NCBI RefSeq assembly: GCF_000327385.1
Contig: NW_008709614.1
Location: 976,814 to 1,040,813, forward strand
Direction: 5' to 3'
From: Lottia gigantea
Taxonomy: Eukaryota; Mollusca; Gastropoda; Lottiidae
Length of the DNA: 64,000 nucleotides
Below, piece after piece: positions 1 to 11,919 of this stretch. How positions within the stretch are numbered: position 1 is the stretch's first letter; the number at the start of each line of letters is the position of its first letter. The notes beneath the pieces are model-generated. The model saw only the letters and a program-made list of their open reading frames with translations, searched no databases and was not told the DNA's origin. The position numbers were made by a program, and so were the translations under genes.

Positions 1-360
1 CAAAAGGTCCAAAACAGTGTCATTTTTAATTTTGCGCAAGAATCGTTTGGAATAGCCCCTCTCTCTTAATTTACTGAAAACTAGTCTACAAGCTGCATCA
101 AAATCTACTTTTTGAGTGCAAATTCTAAAAAAACGTAAAATTTGTGATTTGATTATTCCCGTAAAAGTATGTTTTGGGTGAAAAGAGTTTTTATATAAAA
201 GTTGGTGAGTATCCGTTGGTTTAAAAAATACTTTGATGTCTAATATGTTTGTTTGAGAGAAACTTGGTCCTTTGAATACCGTAGTATCCAAAAAATCCAT
301 ACTTTGTTCAGAAATATTCGCAGTTAGTTTTACAGAAGTATAATTAACTTCTCTTAGTAT
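1..360 (-). mobile_element. Penelope-like (PLE) reverse transcriptase fragment, cut by window edge
   Basis: The minus strand is open from about 360 down to the window edge and reads as the thumb-proximal part of a Penelope-like reverse transcriptase. Visible motifs are FLDTTVFKG, then KPTDTHQLLY, then HPKHTFTGI, then LRERGYSKRFL. These follow the order known for Penelope and Neptune type elements (FLD-T-FK, then KPT-H-L, then HP-H-GI, then RGY). Directly upstream (361..420 read on the minus strand) the frame is closed by several stops, so the copy is truncated at its N-terminal side or is a dead fragment. The rest lies outside the window. DIRS-like reverse transcriptases share some of these motifs and are the main alternative. 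Confidence 0.6.
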
Positions 361-3129
361 TTATCTTCAATATCAATTCATTATAACTAGTGACATTTCC
401 TCCAAAGAACTACGATTTTAAAATAACATAGTGACTGACAAAATAAGATACGTAGCGTGATTTATTGCTAAAAGTCACTGAAACAACATAAGAATATGGT
501 CCACTTTTTGTTCCATAGAAATTTTCTGCTGACACGGAATCCGCTAGTTGATCACGTGTCTTCATTCGTTGGACTACATTCTAGCAGACGACACTTGGAA
601 TTCCGATTACGGCTATGGAATTTAAGGAAATTCGGCTGATAAAAATGGTGACGTTTGGTAATAAGTGAAATCCGCCATTTTGTATTTGTCAAATGTATTA
701 ATACATTTTACCTTGCTTGAAACTACTGGATTCATTCTACTAGCTGATGTTGTAGAGAAATTATTATTAAAACAAACTAATGCGGAGGTCGTGCAAGGTC
801 GCTCATGTAAATTATTAATCATTTCCGGAAATCCACGAATAATAGGTTTCCGCGAAATAAGATTACTCGACTGTATGTAAAGTTTGGGTCTGAAATCTTT
901 CTAACGTCAATGTACCCTCACGCATGATTAGCGCGCACTGTTGATTGCCTTATATGGAAAGTGAAAGTACAATTCCTCGAATAGCTTTTCCCAAATTATA
1001 TAAGTAGTTACTTATTATTGTAATTTTGTATCTTTTCAGTTAATCGTCAAATATCATATCTTGTTAGATTCAGCATTATCCACATATTTATGGTTTTATG
1101 ATATTAAGGTTTTAATTGTTTGGTAGCGTATATACAATCAATTTGAAGATAATTTCTTATCGTTCCGACGTAATTCGATTATTTCCGTTTCATTTCGATT
1201 TGAATTGTTGCGTAAGCTAGTATTTATCGGAATAGGACTAAACGTGAGGGGTGGTTCGTCCATTGTTTACAGTTGGTTTATAAACACCTCGACACATCTC
1301 ATCTTTACACTGTCAATTACATTGTCATTAAAACAACTTCATACAGGTGAATCGGGCACTATACCATTAGTTTAAGGTTAGTCTTTTTGTTTTAAGTTTT
1401 AATTTGAAAAATGCTATATTTTATTTTTATTAAAACATACAATATATATTAATATAAAGAGTGTGCAATTTGTCATTTTTTTTATTGCAGTCATATTAAT
1501 AAGGTCGTAACATAAAAACAGTCTACGTTTTACAATATGCAATAGATTTTACCAAATGTCAAAAAACAAATTAGATGTAGTTACTATGTATAGAGTTAAA
1601 TCTGACAAGATAATATGTCCAGGTCCTGTCAAAACTTTAAGATGAGGTATGTTAGATAGTAGAAAAGAAAAACTTGACGTCATAAAGGATGAAACCACAT
1701 TTGTAATTGATCCATTAAATATTTACGTAGCTGATAAAACTAAAGTTTGAGAATAGAAATTTCAATATGCAAATCGTATAATATAACAATTATGAATTTT
1801 TCACCAAGGGTGTAAATGATATGGATATTTAAAAACGATAGAGGGTATTATAGGCAATTCGTGTGATATTCAAACCATAGACGCTAGTTTGATTGGGATA
1901 TTTATTCTTGGATATATCAACATAAGTTAATTCAACGTTAGCGTTATGTTGATAGATGAAGCGAAAAGATGGGAAATTATATGCCATTAAATTATCAGGA
2001 TTGTCAAGCCATGTCAGATATAATTTACACGTATTTCATTCACTCTTAAAGCTATTGCATTGCATATTTAAATTATTTGTATTTCTTGTAAATCTTTTCA
2101 GAAGCAATTTATTTCTTATCAAACTTATTTATTCTTATGCTGAAATCCATAGTCTATAACGTATAAGATAATAAATCTTTGACACTTAATACGTATTATA
2201 TGACATTATTTTGTATGGAGTGCACACGTCAACTGGGCTTGTTTTGTCATTGTTTTTATTTTTACCTTGTACTCAACTAACACTTTATAAATAACACTTT
2301 CTACAACATCAAAACACCCTTTTCTTTACCGTCTTTATTTCTTTTAAACAAAGTGTGTAAGGTTAAAACTTTAAATTGTTAAAGACAAGTTTCGAACCTA
2401 GAAACATTTTTAAAATACTTGTACGTTGAGTGTGTCATTGTGGCAGCATCCTTTTTTTAAAACTAAATGATGGAATTCGGTTCCAATGATTTAAACTCAT
2501 ATTAAACAATTTTGTATTCTGCTTCCTTTCGTTTAAAATTTTCTGAAAAAAAAATGTTGTAATGTGCCAAATATATGCAGTATCATTTCGCAACCCCTTA
2601 AATAATCTTAGTTTTTCAATTGAAGACGTTTTAACATAGAACCTTTCAATTTCAAAATTGTATACATAAATGTTTAAAGTTCATTACTTCCTTTCGAATC
2701 CCCTATATATTATTTTCACTCGCAATGATATCCAAAAAAAATTCATTCTTGAAGGAAATATCCTTTGGGCTTTATAGAAACCCAGTTTACTAGTAAATAA
2801 TCTCGGGGCTTTATAGAAACCCATTTTACTGGCAACGTGTTCATCAGTTTTTAGGGGCCCATGTTATATATTTCAAACGCGATTACCGGAAACCATTAAA
2901 GTTATATATGCATTCATTTTAGCAAACAAAACAAATAACAGGAAATAAAACCAACAAACCTTTGACATCGAAACCAATGTTAAGGTCAATCGAATTGTCT
3001 TCGAGCATCCGGGTATAATAGATATCAAAATAGTGTAGAAATTATCTAATTGTCCCAAATCAAGATTCATTATATTAATGTTTATACTCTTATTGTACAT
3101 GTTTAAGCGTTATTATAATTATTTCGTGC
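361..3129. other. Intergenic, no supported gene
   Basis: AT-rich sequence with only short chance reading frames. The one small structure seen is a 49-bp direct duplication at about 2767..2835, in which the block GGGCTTTATAGAAACCCA recurs once. No RNA gene or clear transposon end was recognised. Confidence 0.5.
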
Positions 3130-3463
3130 TTAAAGGGATTTGCCATTTTGGGGGTTGATTTGGGTCTTGAACATATTATGTAAATAATCTTCAGAAGTAC
3201 TAGAATTTTACGAAAATTGCACAATTCCTTCAAAAATACCTCAACCTAGGAATTTGTCTTTTCATTTCGATACATGTCTCAAGAAAAGACCAGTCGTTAT
3301 TCTAACTTTCAAACACATACTCTTTGACACACGTGGATTTTCAGGCCCATATTCCGACAGTGAGCTGTGAACAATGTTACTAGTTAGCGTAGCTAAAAGA
3401 ATTCCCGTTTCTGACACTAAGGTACAATTGGTCAAAACAATGGCGTAACTGTCCCTTTAAAAA
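3130..3463. mobile_element. MITE-like element with TTAAAGGG/CCCTTTAA ends
   Basis: The left end reads TTAAAGGGATTTGCC and the right end CTGTCCCTTTAA, giving short terminal inverted repeats about 330 bp apart with no coding capacity between them. The left interior (a TTTTGGGGGTTGATTT block, then CTTCAGAAGTACTAGAA) recurs at about 43268..43470 in the same orientation and at about 45900..46110 inverted, so it is a dispersed family. The exact family is not recognised. Confidence 0.5.
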
Positions 3464-4902
3464 TCACTTTTTAGAGTAAAAAATTCTTATCCAATGTATA
3501 CATTTCTTTCAACATGTAAAGAGTAGAGCAGTTGACTTACAACATGTTGATCGTGTAAACAGCAGAGAATAACTTAAACAGGCGTCTCATCATTGTTAAA
3601 CAGTCCAGGGATTATTTCATTCAAAATCGGCGTGGTGAGTGCAAGATTTAATACTACCCGTTGTATATCAAATATCAAATCACTGCATTAGTTCGTTACC
3701 CAAATTAAAAGCATTAACAATTTTAAGTGACATATCAACTAAAATTAACCATAATCTAAACAATAACAATTTTAATAACATAGCATGATTATAATAATAT
3801 TCATTATAAATTGATAATTGGTTCCCAATCACAGTCGTTCGGAACGGGAAACCGCCGAATCAGCGTATTAACGGGTAATTGTACGTATTTTCAGGGATAT
3901 TAGACATCTCTTAACCAAATTACAGCTTTTTAGGTTGAACCATTTTAAAATAAGATAATTCCTTGTCAATAAAATTAATGCCGAAAGTAAATACTCTTAT
4001 ATCTCCTCTTTAATTAAAAAAAATGCTCCATGAGGACGATATTCTCAGCACACACAAAATTAAAAAATCTTTGTACGTGAGAAAATTGCCTTCAAAAATT
4101 TGAAATTTGGATTATTTCATTCAAAAGATGAATGGCCATCCCCAAACTGTCGATTGTAAAGGTTTCTCTAGTTGGCATAATTAACAATGGGGATATGCTT
4201 GTAGGACAGAATTAGAGAGAAATGAAACAAAATATCACTTGAACAAACTGGACAGGCAATATCTTATATGGAAGAAAGGAATTCGGGCGAGTTTTTGTGG
4301 CTATATTGAGCAATAATTTCAAAAGATGTGAAATTATAGCTATTATTTTCAGCATTTTACCGGGAATTTTGAAAATGCAGGGATTCCAATGTTGCCCGAC
4401 CTATAAAGCTATAATTTGCTCCAAAGATATCTAATATCCTTAAAAATATCAGTTCAAAATATTATGATCATAGCTTTGATATTTTATGAAAAACCTGAAT
4501 TGAAAAGTGTTGTCGTTTTTTTCTTATGTGCCACCATATATGACATAAACAAAATCACCAATGCATCCAATATACCTCTTGCTTTATATTAGTTTTAATG
4601 GAGAAATAACTATCGATAATACAACCCCGTAAAGAGTCGTGGCATAAATATTCCAGCATTATTGGGACATAATAATACACATGATGATGGTAATATAATC
4701 ATATTAACACCTATCATTGTAAAAATTCAAATTTCTGAAAAGTTTTCGCTCTTATATTTGTGTGACTTCACTTGAAGTTGTATTACTGAATAACATGTTG
4801 TAAAGATTGTATATGTTAATTACCGAAAATTGTCCGAAAATACTGAATATATACTGAAAAAATACTGGTGACTTTTAAAGATCCAATATTCTGTTTTTTC
4901 AG
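3464..4902. other. Intergenic / probable 5' UTR intron of the first oxidase gene
   Basis: No coding signal was seen. The stretch ends with a pyrimidine-rich tract and AG at 4901..4902, directly before the likely start codon of the first oxidase gene, so part of it is probably an intron that separates a non-coding 5' exon from the coding exon. I could not locate that upstream exon. Confidence 0.4.
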
Positions 4903-4903
4903 A

Positions 4904-7389
4904 ATGAGTTACTCAGTTATGATGATTATTTTACTCGTTGGATCAGTTTCCAGTCATAAACAGTGTGAACCATCCGATGATGTGTGTGAATTTTGGCTAA
5001 ATGTTGAATATAAAATGTCCATGATGAAAGATGGTGAGGCTTTGTTTCCTGCTAATGGTAAATTATATAAATACGATGTGACTAACACCAGCGCTGCGGA
5101 ACCTGTAGATCTGGAAAATGTAGCTATAACAGATGGTTGGGAAGAACCACGTCTACTGATTGCTGTAAATGATCAGTTCCCGGGACCAGCAATTGAGGTC
5201 TATCAAGGACAAACGGTGGTCGTACATGTCACCAACTCACTTCCCAGTGATTCTATGACAATACATTGGCATGGCTTGCCACAGGTTGGAACTCCGTGGA
5301 TGGATGGTGTATCATTTCTGACACAGTGTCCCTTTCTTCCGGGGCAAACATTCACCTATCGCTTTAAAGCCTCGCATAAAGGAACGTATTGGTATCATTC
5401 ACATATTGGTATGATGCGTTCTATGGGCAATTATGGGCCCTTGATAATAAGAGAGAAGAAACCGTTGCGAATGAAGGAGTTCATAATGTTACTCACAGAA
5501 TGGAACCATGATTGGGATTCCAATCTTGCCCAACTGAAAGAGGAGGATGGTATGTTCATCAATCGAACGGAAATTAAAGAAACACATTCTCTAGACGGTG
5601 CTAAATTTAGTTTGTTTAATTTTCATTCAGTTCTAGTTAATGGTAAAGGTCGATATTTCTCTGAGACGGGTGACAATGGGGCGCCTTTAGAGAATTTTTC
5701 TGTAGACAAGAGGAATGACTATGTATTTCGCATTATAGCAGCAGGTGTCCAGGTACCATTTAGATTCTCCATAGACAATCATGATATAACTGTAATAGCC
5801 TCAGATGGTTATGATCTTGATCCTTACACAGCAGAATCGTTGATCATTCACCCAGGGGAAAGATATGATGTCCAGATAAGTGCCTCTGCTGATATTTCTA
5901 ATTACTGGATACGCATTGTGTCTGTGGAAGCAGATGTAGAACGATTTGGATTAGCTATTTTGAAGTATAAAGGTGCTACTGGCGTTGAGCCAACGACATC
6001 AAAGAGACTCTGTACTGCACAAAACAAGTGCAGGGTTGTAAACTGCCCTTTCTTACATTACCCCCAGTCTCAAAACATTGAATGTGTTACTTTCGACCAG
6101 TTGAAGAATAAGGTTGAAGATAAAGCCCCAAACGGTCCTCTGGAAGAAGATCAAGAATTCTTTCTGAATTTCGCTTTCCCTGGATTAGCGTGGATTCCAG
6201 GTTCGGTTAATGGAAGAACATTCAGGAAACCTGTTGTTTCTGCTCTAACTCAACCTCAAGAGATTGAAATTGAATGTAAAGATGATTGTGGAGAAGAGAA
6301 AGTATGTCAGTGCCCTTACTCTATAGATTTGCATCATGGAAAAACATATCAGATGGTTTTTCTAAACATGGGAATTGGAAAAGGTTTCTCGCATCCAATA
6401 CACATGCATGGACATTCCTTTTATGTTCTAAAAATGGGATATGGTAGCTATAATGCTACTACTGGAAAGATAATAGGCGATAACTTAGATATTGATTGTC
6501 GAGGTCATTTAGACAGAGAAAAGAGTTTCTGTAATGATGCCACATGGACAAACCCAAGTTGGTTGGGAGGTAATGTTCCAGGACTTGAACTCAAGAATCC
6601 ACCAAGAAAAGATACGATAATTGTTCCTACTGGAGGTTATGTTGTGGTAAGAATCAAGGCTGATAATCCTGGTGTTTGGTTCATGCATTGTCATATTGAG
6701 CTACATACAATGGATGGTATGGCTGTTATGCTAAACGAGTCGTTTGACATGCATCCACCTCCACCTGAAGGATTTCCAACATGTGGCAACTTTGACTATT
6801 CTCGGCCAGCTCCCATGAGAATGCCATCATCATCTACACCCAAACCACACGACGAAGAAAAGAACGAAGGTCCTGGATACAGCAAATATGACAGATATGG
6901 GGGAGAATTAGGTAACTTTTTTAAAAACTAATCTGAAAATCTGTATCAAAATACAAATCGGTATTTTCTAAAGTGTAGGTAGGGCCAATACTTTTTCAAA
7001 TCGGTTTCTCCATGTCAGCAATGGTAAAACGTCTAGTAGATTGAATGGGATGTGATTTTGACAGGTGTCGAAAATGAGTAAAGGATATGACAATTTCTCC
7101 TAATTGCATATTGCATTGAGTTGCCTGTTTTATAAGCTCAATCAGGTACAAGTGTCAGCTATAATTATTTCATTCTGAAATTTATCACACGATCTATCGT
7201 ATGAATAATTTGTATTAATAATGGAATACTTGTGCTGTGTTTTTTGTAGATAGTTTAAAAGATAATAGAGCATTCTGGGGAATAGTCGGTGCTTTAATTG
7301 CTATAGTATTAATACAGTCTGTATTATTGGTTTGGACATGTAGAAAGGCATTCCGAGAAGAAGAAGATAGTAAAATTACTTCAATGTGA
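4904..7389 (+). CDS. Membrane-anchored laccase-like multicopper oxidase (first paralogue)
   Basis: Two coding exons: 4904..6911 and 7250..7389 (donor AG|GTAACT, acceptor TTTTTGTAG|AT, phase 1), giving 715 residues. Three cupredoxin domains of the laccase type follow a signal peptide (MSYSVMMIILLVGSVSS). Copper motifs: HWHG from residue 121, HSH at 165-167, HPIHMHGH at 497-504 and HCHIELHTMDGM at 595-606, where the last Met sits at the axial type 1 position. All ligands are present, so it should be an active oxidase of phenols or metal ions at the cell surface. The second exon adds DSLKDNRAFWGIVGALIAIV and more hydrophobic residues, then a basic tail (WTCRKAFREEE): a C-terminal type I anchor. 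An ATG 12 codons upstream is open, but an acceptor (TTTTTTCAG) ends at 4902, so I start at 4904. Substrate unknown; ferroxidase or phenoloxidase are both possible. Confidence 0.88.
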
Positions 7390-8685
7390 TTAGAAATATA
7401 TTGTTAGAGACTATAACTTACATTACAGTGGTTATATTATCAGAAGACTATTAAAATATTTTTATATCTGCTTATTAAACCTACATACCGTCATGCATAG
7501 ACAATAATAATAACTATAATAATAATAATCACTTTATTAGGGTAAGAAATGGATTGTTTAAATTAATTATCAATCTGGACACTATATAAATTCGTCAGGT
7601 ATTTTGGAAATGTTGTATATATATATATTGCGCATTTTATTTCAGGTATGCAAAATTATTAATGTATGTGCATATTAGCCCGAGGCAGATATGATTTAAA
7701 CTTTGAACCTTTCAATTATTTGATAATCGTATTAGATTGTGAATTTTTCTAGTAAGAAAGTACGCCGGTGGTAATGTATGTATTATGTTATTGAAGAAAT
7801 GTCGTTATATTCACTTTATTATTATTGTATCTATGGGGAGGATCTAACTATACCTCGTTCTGCTCTAATTTAATTCTATTCACAGATTCACACTAACTGT
7901 AAATAATAGAAATACCGCTGCAACTCGGTCATACATCAGATCATATAACAGCGCGATGGTATTTAATCAACATTTATACCTCTTTTAGAATATCTATACG
8001 GTCGGCAAACGAGATTATATATATCTGTATGGACACACTCCGGTAATTCATTTGCAAATTGTATCCATGTTAAATCTCAAAATTCAACCTTCTATAACTA
8101 TTTCCAGAAATCTCCTTGAAAACTTGTCATATGAAAGCCTGACCAATGCTTAGTTTCTGTACAAATGTTAAATATATCATGACCATGAAAATCTTGAACT
8201 AGCCAAACTGAAAGTATACCACTACATTATTCTAACATCGGCTTGACTGTCAATGCACACAAAACGACTGTTTTTAGAATTATCCTTCAGCATGAAAATC
8301 TCTCATCATCTCACTAAATCTGAGAGAAAATGCAATTTCAGGCATCAAATTCCAAATCTGGATCACAATTTACTTAAAAATAGGCTGGCAAAACCTCCAA
8401 AAGGGAGGGAGAAAGAGGATTTCTAAAAACAGCACGGACTAATACAATCATTAGCGTAAAATTAAGTGGGTCCGTATCTTCTTTCATTTTATCTAAATCC
8501 TTTGAGTTACTTCCCTTGAATTAAAAATTCATATTATGCAGGATTGAAGCTTTTTATAATCAACCTAGTGTACAAGCAAAAAAGAGAATAAACCTCAAAG
8601 CAGAGTTATAGATCTGGTAAAAATAAATTAAAAATCGGTCAAGGTTTTATAAAGATATTAAATTCAATAATGGCAGAATAAGCAA
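7390..8685. other. 3' flank of the first oxidase gene, no supported gene
   Basis: Probable 3' UTR, then AT-rich intergenic DNA. At 7505..7545 an AAT-rich microsatellite is followed by ACTTTATTA, which resembles the LINE tail at 12645..12672 (AAT repeats followed by AACTTTATTA). It may be a very short, minus-strand LINE 3' end. Nothing else was recognised. Confidence 0.4.
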
Positions 8686-10001
8686 GATAGCTTGCCAGGA
8701 AAGGTAGCATACGCCCACTGGCAGCTTTGATTTTAAATAAAACTAGAGCCACTCGTGGCACAGAGTGGGACTTTGCAAATGTAGCAATTTGCTAAAGACC
8801 CCGAAAAAATCAACCATCGACGATAATTAGGTCAAGCGCAAGAACAAGTCTAAAGTTGATAATTTTTTATTTTTTAGAAGATTCTAATACCGGAAGTAGA
8901 CGTCAGACCTCACAAATGAAAGTATCAGCAGATAGCCAAGGTCAATGACCTTTGATCTTGTAAAGGAGAAGGCCTAAAAAGGTCAAGATCAAGAGATATA
9001 CGCCATTAAAATTTCAAATTGCTAACGACTATAAAACCAGAAGTTGACTTAGGACAGCAAATATAAAAGTATAAATAGATAGCCAATGCCAATGACGTTT
9101 GATCCTACAAAGGTCAAGGTCAACAAAGGTCAAGTTCAAAAATTAAAAATTTTGAATTTCCAAAACCTGTTCCTTTTTTTGAACTATGAAGCGGAAACAA
9201 CCAAAATTCTAAGACAAAGTGGCTCAAAATATAAGGTAATTGTGTAAAAAGTTCCATTTTGAACAAATGTATACTTTGCGAGTTATGCCCCTGGCCAAAA
9301 ATATCAATAATAAGTAATTTAACCCGGAAGTGCCACGCCAAACTCAATTTTTTTTGAATAAGTTAATCAATATTCAAAATGTTACGTTATGTTCCAAATG
9401 TCAAGTTCCTACATAATAGAGGTCAAAAGATATAGGTCAACAAAAGTAAAAAAAGGGTCAAAATCGAAAAATGAAAATATCCAAATGTTAAAACCCGTTC
9501 CTTTTTTGAAACTATAAAGCTGAAACAACTGAGCTGTTAATACATACTGGCCAAAAGGATGAGGTAATTGTGTGCAAAGTCTCTTTTTGAACAAACGCAT
9601 CCTATGCGAGTTATGCCCCAGCCCCAAAATGTAAACAATTAGTAATTTAACCCGGATGTGCCACGCCCACATAAGTTTTTTTGTCATAGGTGAATTCATA
9701 TTCAAAGTGTCTAGTTGTATTCCAAATATCAAGGTTCTACATAGAAAAGGTCATAAGATATACATACACGAAGATCAAAAAGACACAAATATGGTAAAAC
9801 TAAACTCAAATTTGAAAAAATCACGAATTTCAATTTTGCTTTAAAAAAGCAATTGTTCTATATCTATGTAAAGTGCATGAGAACCACATTAGAAAACCGA
9901 AAAAATTAACCCTCTAGGTTAATTAGGTCACGTGCTAGAGCAGTCCAAAGTTGCGAATTTGGATTTTTACGGATAGCTATAAAACCGGAAGTACATATCG
10001 G

Positions 10002-10014
10002 AGGTCAAAGGTCA
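10002..10014 (+). promoter_or_regulatory. Perfect DR1 of AGGTCA half-sites
   Basis: AGGTCA, a one-base spacer and AGGTCA again form a textbook DR1 of the kind bound by RXR, HNF4 or PPAR class nuclear receptors. It sits in a dense field of half-sites in the nested repeat: TGACCTTTGACC near 10051 and AAGGTCAAGGTCA more than once in 10060..10096. Function here is unproven; the motifs may simply be part of the element's repeats. Confidence 0.3.
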
Positions 10015-10833
10015 AAGTATCAAATGATAGCCAAGTTCAATGACCTTTGACCCTATAAAGGTCAAGGTCATCAAAGGTCAAGGTCACGAGATATACGCCA
10101 TCAAATATTGAAAAAATTCAATCGCAAATTGCAAAAAAGCAAAATCGAAATTCAAAAATCGGCTTCCTGCGATCTCTCTTAATTTTTATGTTCTTTCATT
10201 TGACACCAAAATTTTGAAAGTCGGTTCAGCCAAATTGGCTGAATAAAAATCGAAGAGTTTCAGGGAAATCAAAATGGCGGCCAAAGTTTCACGTCTGTTC
10301 CGGATTTTTTTTTCTTCGTTTTTTTGTCATAACTTTGTCTATCTATAAGCATAAATTTTTTTGTCCTATACAAATTACACCGGAAGATATTCAACCGGAA
10401 GTGAACATCGATTTCCTGTTTAAACCGGAAGTGAAATTGAAATTTTTACTGTACCATTTTGTTTCTTTCTTAAACTGTCTTTGCTCAATTTTTTTCAGAT
10501 TAATCAGACAAAAAGCAACAAAAATGAAAAAAATGCAAAATTTGGCAAAAAAAATGTCTGCGACAAATTTTCGAATTTTGAAATTTTGAAACTGCTATTC
10601 TTTCAGATTTTGCCAGTAGATTCCAAAAATGCAAACCCAAAGAAAATCGACCGAAAAATACGACTTCTAGAGCCGATTAACTATTCTTGCTCATATTGAA
10701 CTGTGGCACTTCCGGTTTTGCAAAAAAGATCCAAAATATATTTATGCACATCGTCGCCTATATCTAAGGTTCGTGAATGTTGAATGGTTGCTGCAACTAT
10801 TGTAGTTTAAGCTCAGGAAGGTGTGTAAATTTC

Positions 10834-10834
10834 G

Positions 10835-10867
<33 letters not shown>
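10834..10867 (+). repeat. Poly-A tract inside the nested element
   Basis: A run of over 30 A residues interrupted only at its end (AAAGAATTG). It lies some 50 bp before the end of the nested element at 10918, followed by the hairpin end. It could mark an old retroposed segment or just slippage. Confidence 0.6.
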
Positions 10868-10869
<2 letters not shown>

Positions 10870-11919
10870 ATTGACATTTCGATAACAAACTGGGACTTTG
10901 CTGAAAGCAAAGTCCCACAAATATTTAGCAATACAGTTACTATCACCAGTAAGAAATATTCAACCTTCAGTCATACACTTCTTTTTAATGTTTTGAGGCG
11001 ATACCGAATAATATTACCAAGTTTCATCAAAATCTGTCAAGAATTGGGCCTTCTAGAGTGTTTACAAGCTAAAACTTGAACGCTTTTTAAGAACAGGGGC
11101 AATAATTCTTATCTAATTATTTTCCGATTATTCTGATTTTCGTTAGGGTTCATCTTTGGGTGATTACAAACACTAACACCAAGTTTCGTCAAAATCCATC
11201 AAGATTTGTGCCTTCTGGAGTGTTTACGAGCTCAAGATTAAACCCGTTTTCAAGAACAAGGGCAATAACTCATACTTAATATTTTTCAATTTTTCTTATT
11301 ACCGATAGAGTTTATCCTTGGGTGATTACAAACACTCACACCAAGTTTCGTCAAAATCCCCCCAGAATTGTGCCTTCTAGAGTGTTTACAAGCTAACATT
11401 GAAAGCGTTTTCAAGAACAAGGGCAATAACTCATACTAATTATTTTTTTTTTATTTTTTTTTATTTTAAATAGGGTTCATTCCTGGGTGATAACAAACAT
11501 TCACACTAAGTTTCATCAAAATCCGACAAGAATTGCGCCTTCGAGAGTGTTTATGAGTGTTTTAAGAAGAAGGGCAATACAATAGAATAAATATTTTTCG
11601 ATTTTTCTCATTTTCAGTAGGGTTCACCCTTGGGTGATGACAAACAACCATACCAATCAATCAAGAATTGTGCCTTGTAGAATGTTTACGAGCAATAATG
11701 GACGGTCAGGGTGACGAAAATATACGCCCCCTTTTTCATGTGGGCGTATAAAAATCATTAGAAAACTAAGTTTACTCTTTTGACATTTACAAAAAAATTA
11801 GAATGATGTTTTCTGTATTATTCTCAGTTGTTTTACTTAAATGTGTTTACCTTTCTTTTCTTGAAAATGAATGCTATTTTCAATGGAATGGATTTAGGCT
11901 ATATCTATAGAAAAACAAA

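Larger units (their letters stand above)
8743..10918. mobile_element. Unrecognised element nested in the ATACGCCC repeat
   Basis: The boundary is defined by comparison: the copy at 57197 reads straight from TTTTGAATAAAA into ATATTTAGCAG, whereas here about 2.2 kb lies between the same two blocks. The insert begins CTAGAGCCACTCGTGGC, then GTGGGACTTTGC, and ends GGGACTTTGCTGAAAGCAAAGTCCCAC, which is a perfect 10-bp hairpin; GTGGGACTTTGC and GCAAAGTCCCAC are inverted copies near the two ends. Inside are loosely repeated paragraphs with CCGGAAGT, AAGGTCAAGGTCA and GAGATATACGCCAT. No reading frame looks like a protein. A non-autonomous DNA element or a Helitron-like element would fit. Confidence 0.5.
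8686..11750 (+). mobile_element. ATACGCCC-ended dispersed repeat, copy 1 (interrupted)
   Basis: It starts with AGATAGCTTGCCAGG and AAGGTAGCATACGCCCAC and ends with ATACGCCC, a short spacer and GTGGGCGTATAAAAA (GTGGGCGTAT at 11740..11749). The same two ends bound another copy at 57158..58161. The core at 10919..11730 is an array of diverged units of about 180 bp whose landmarks are CAAGTTTCGTCAAAATCC, CCTTCTAGAGTGTTTACGAG and CAAGGGCAATAACTCATACT. No protein is encoded. A different element occupies 8743..10918. The terminal GTGGGCGTAT can pair with the head ATACGCCCAC, but also with the nearby ATACGCCC to make a 3' hairpin, so it could be either a terminal inverted repeat or a hairpin end. Confidence 0.6.

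Noticed and set aside
4868-4903. Upstream in-frame ATG of the first oxidase gene
   Set aside because: A polypyrimidine tract and AG end at 4902, and the signal peptide starts cleanly at the ATG at 4904.
10335-11079. Open frames around the poly-A tract
   Set aside because: Low-complexity Lys/Phe-rich translations of repeat DNA.
8686-11750. Calling the ATACGCCC family a Helitron
   Set aside because: There is a 3' hairpin, but no TC start or CTRR end, and the two ends could equally be short inverted repeats.
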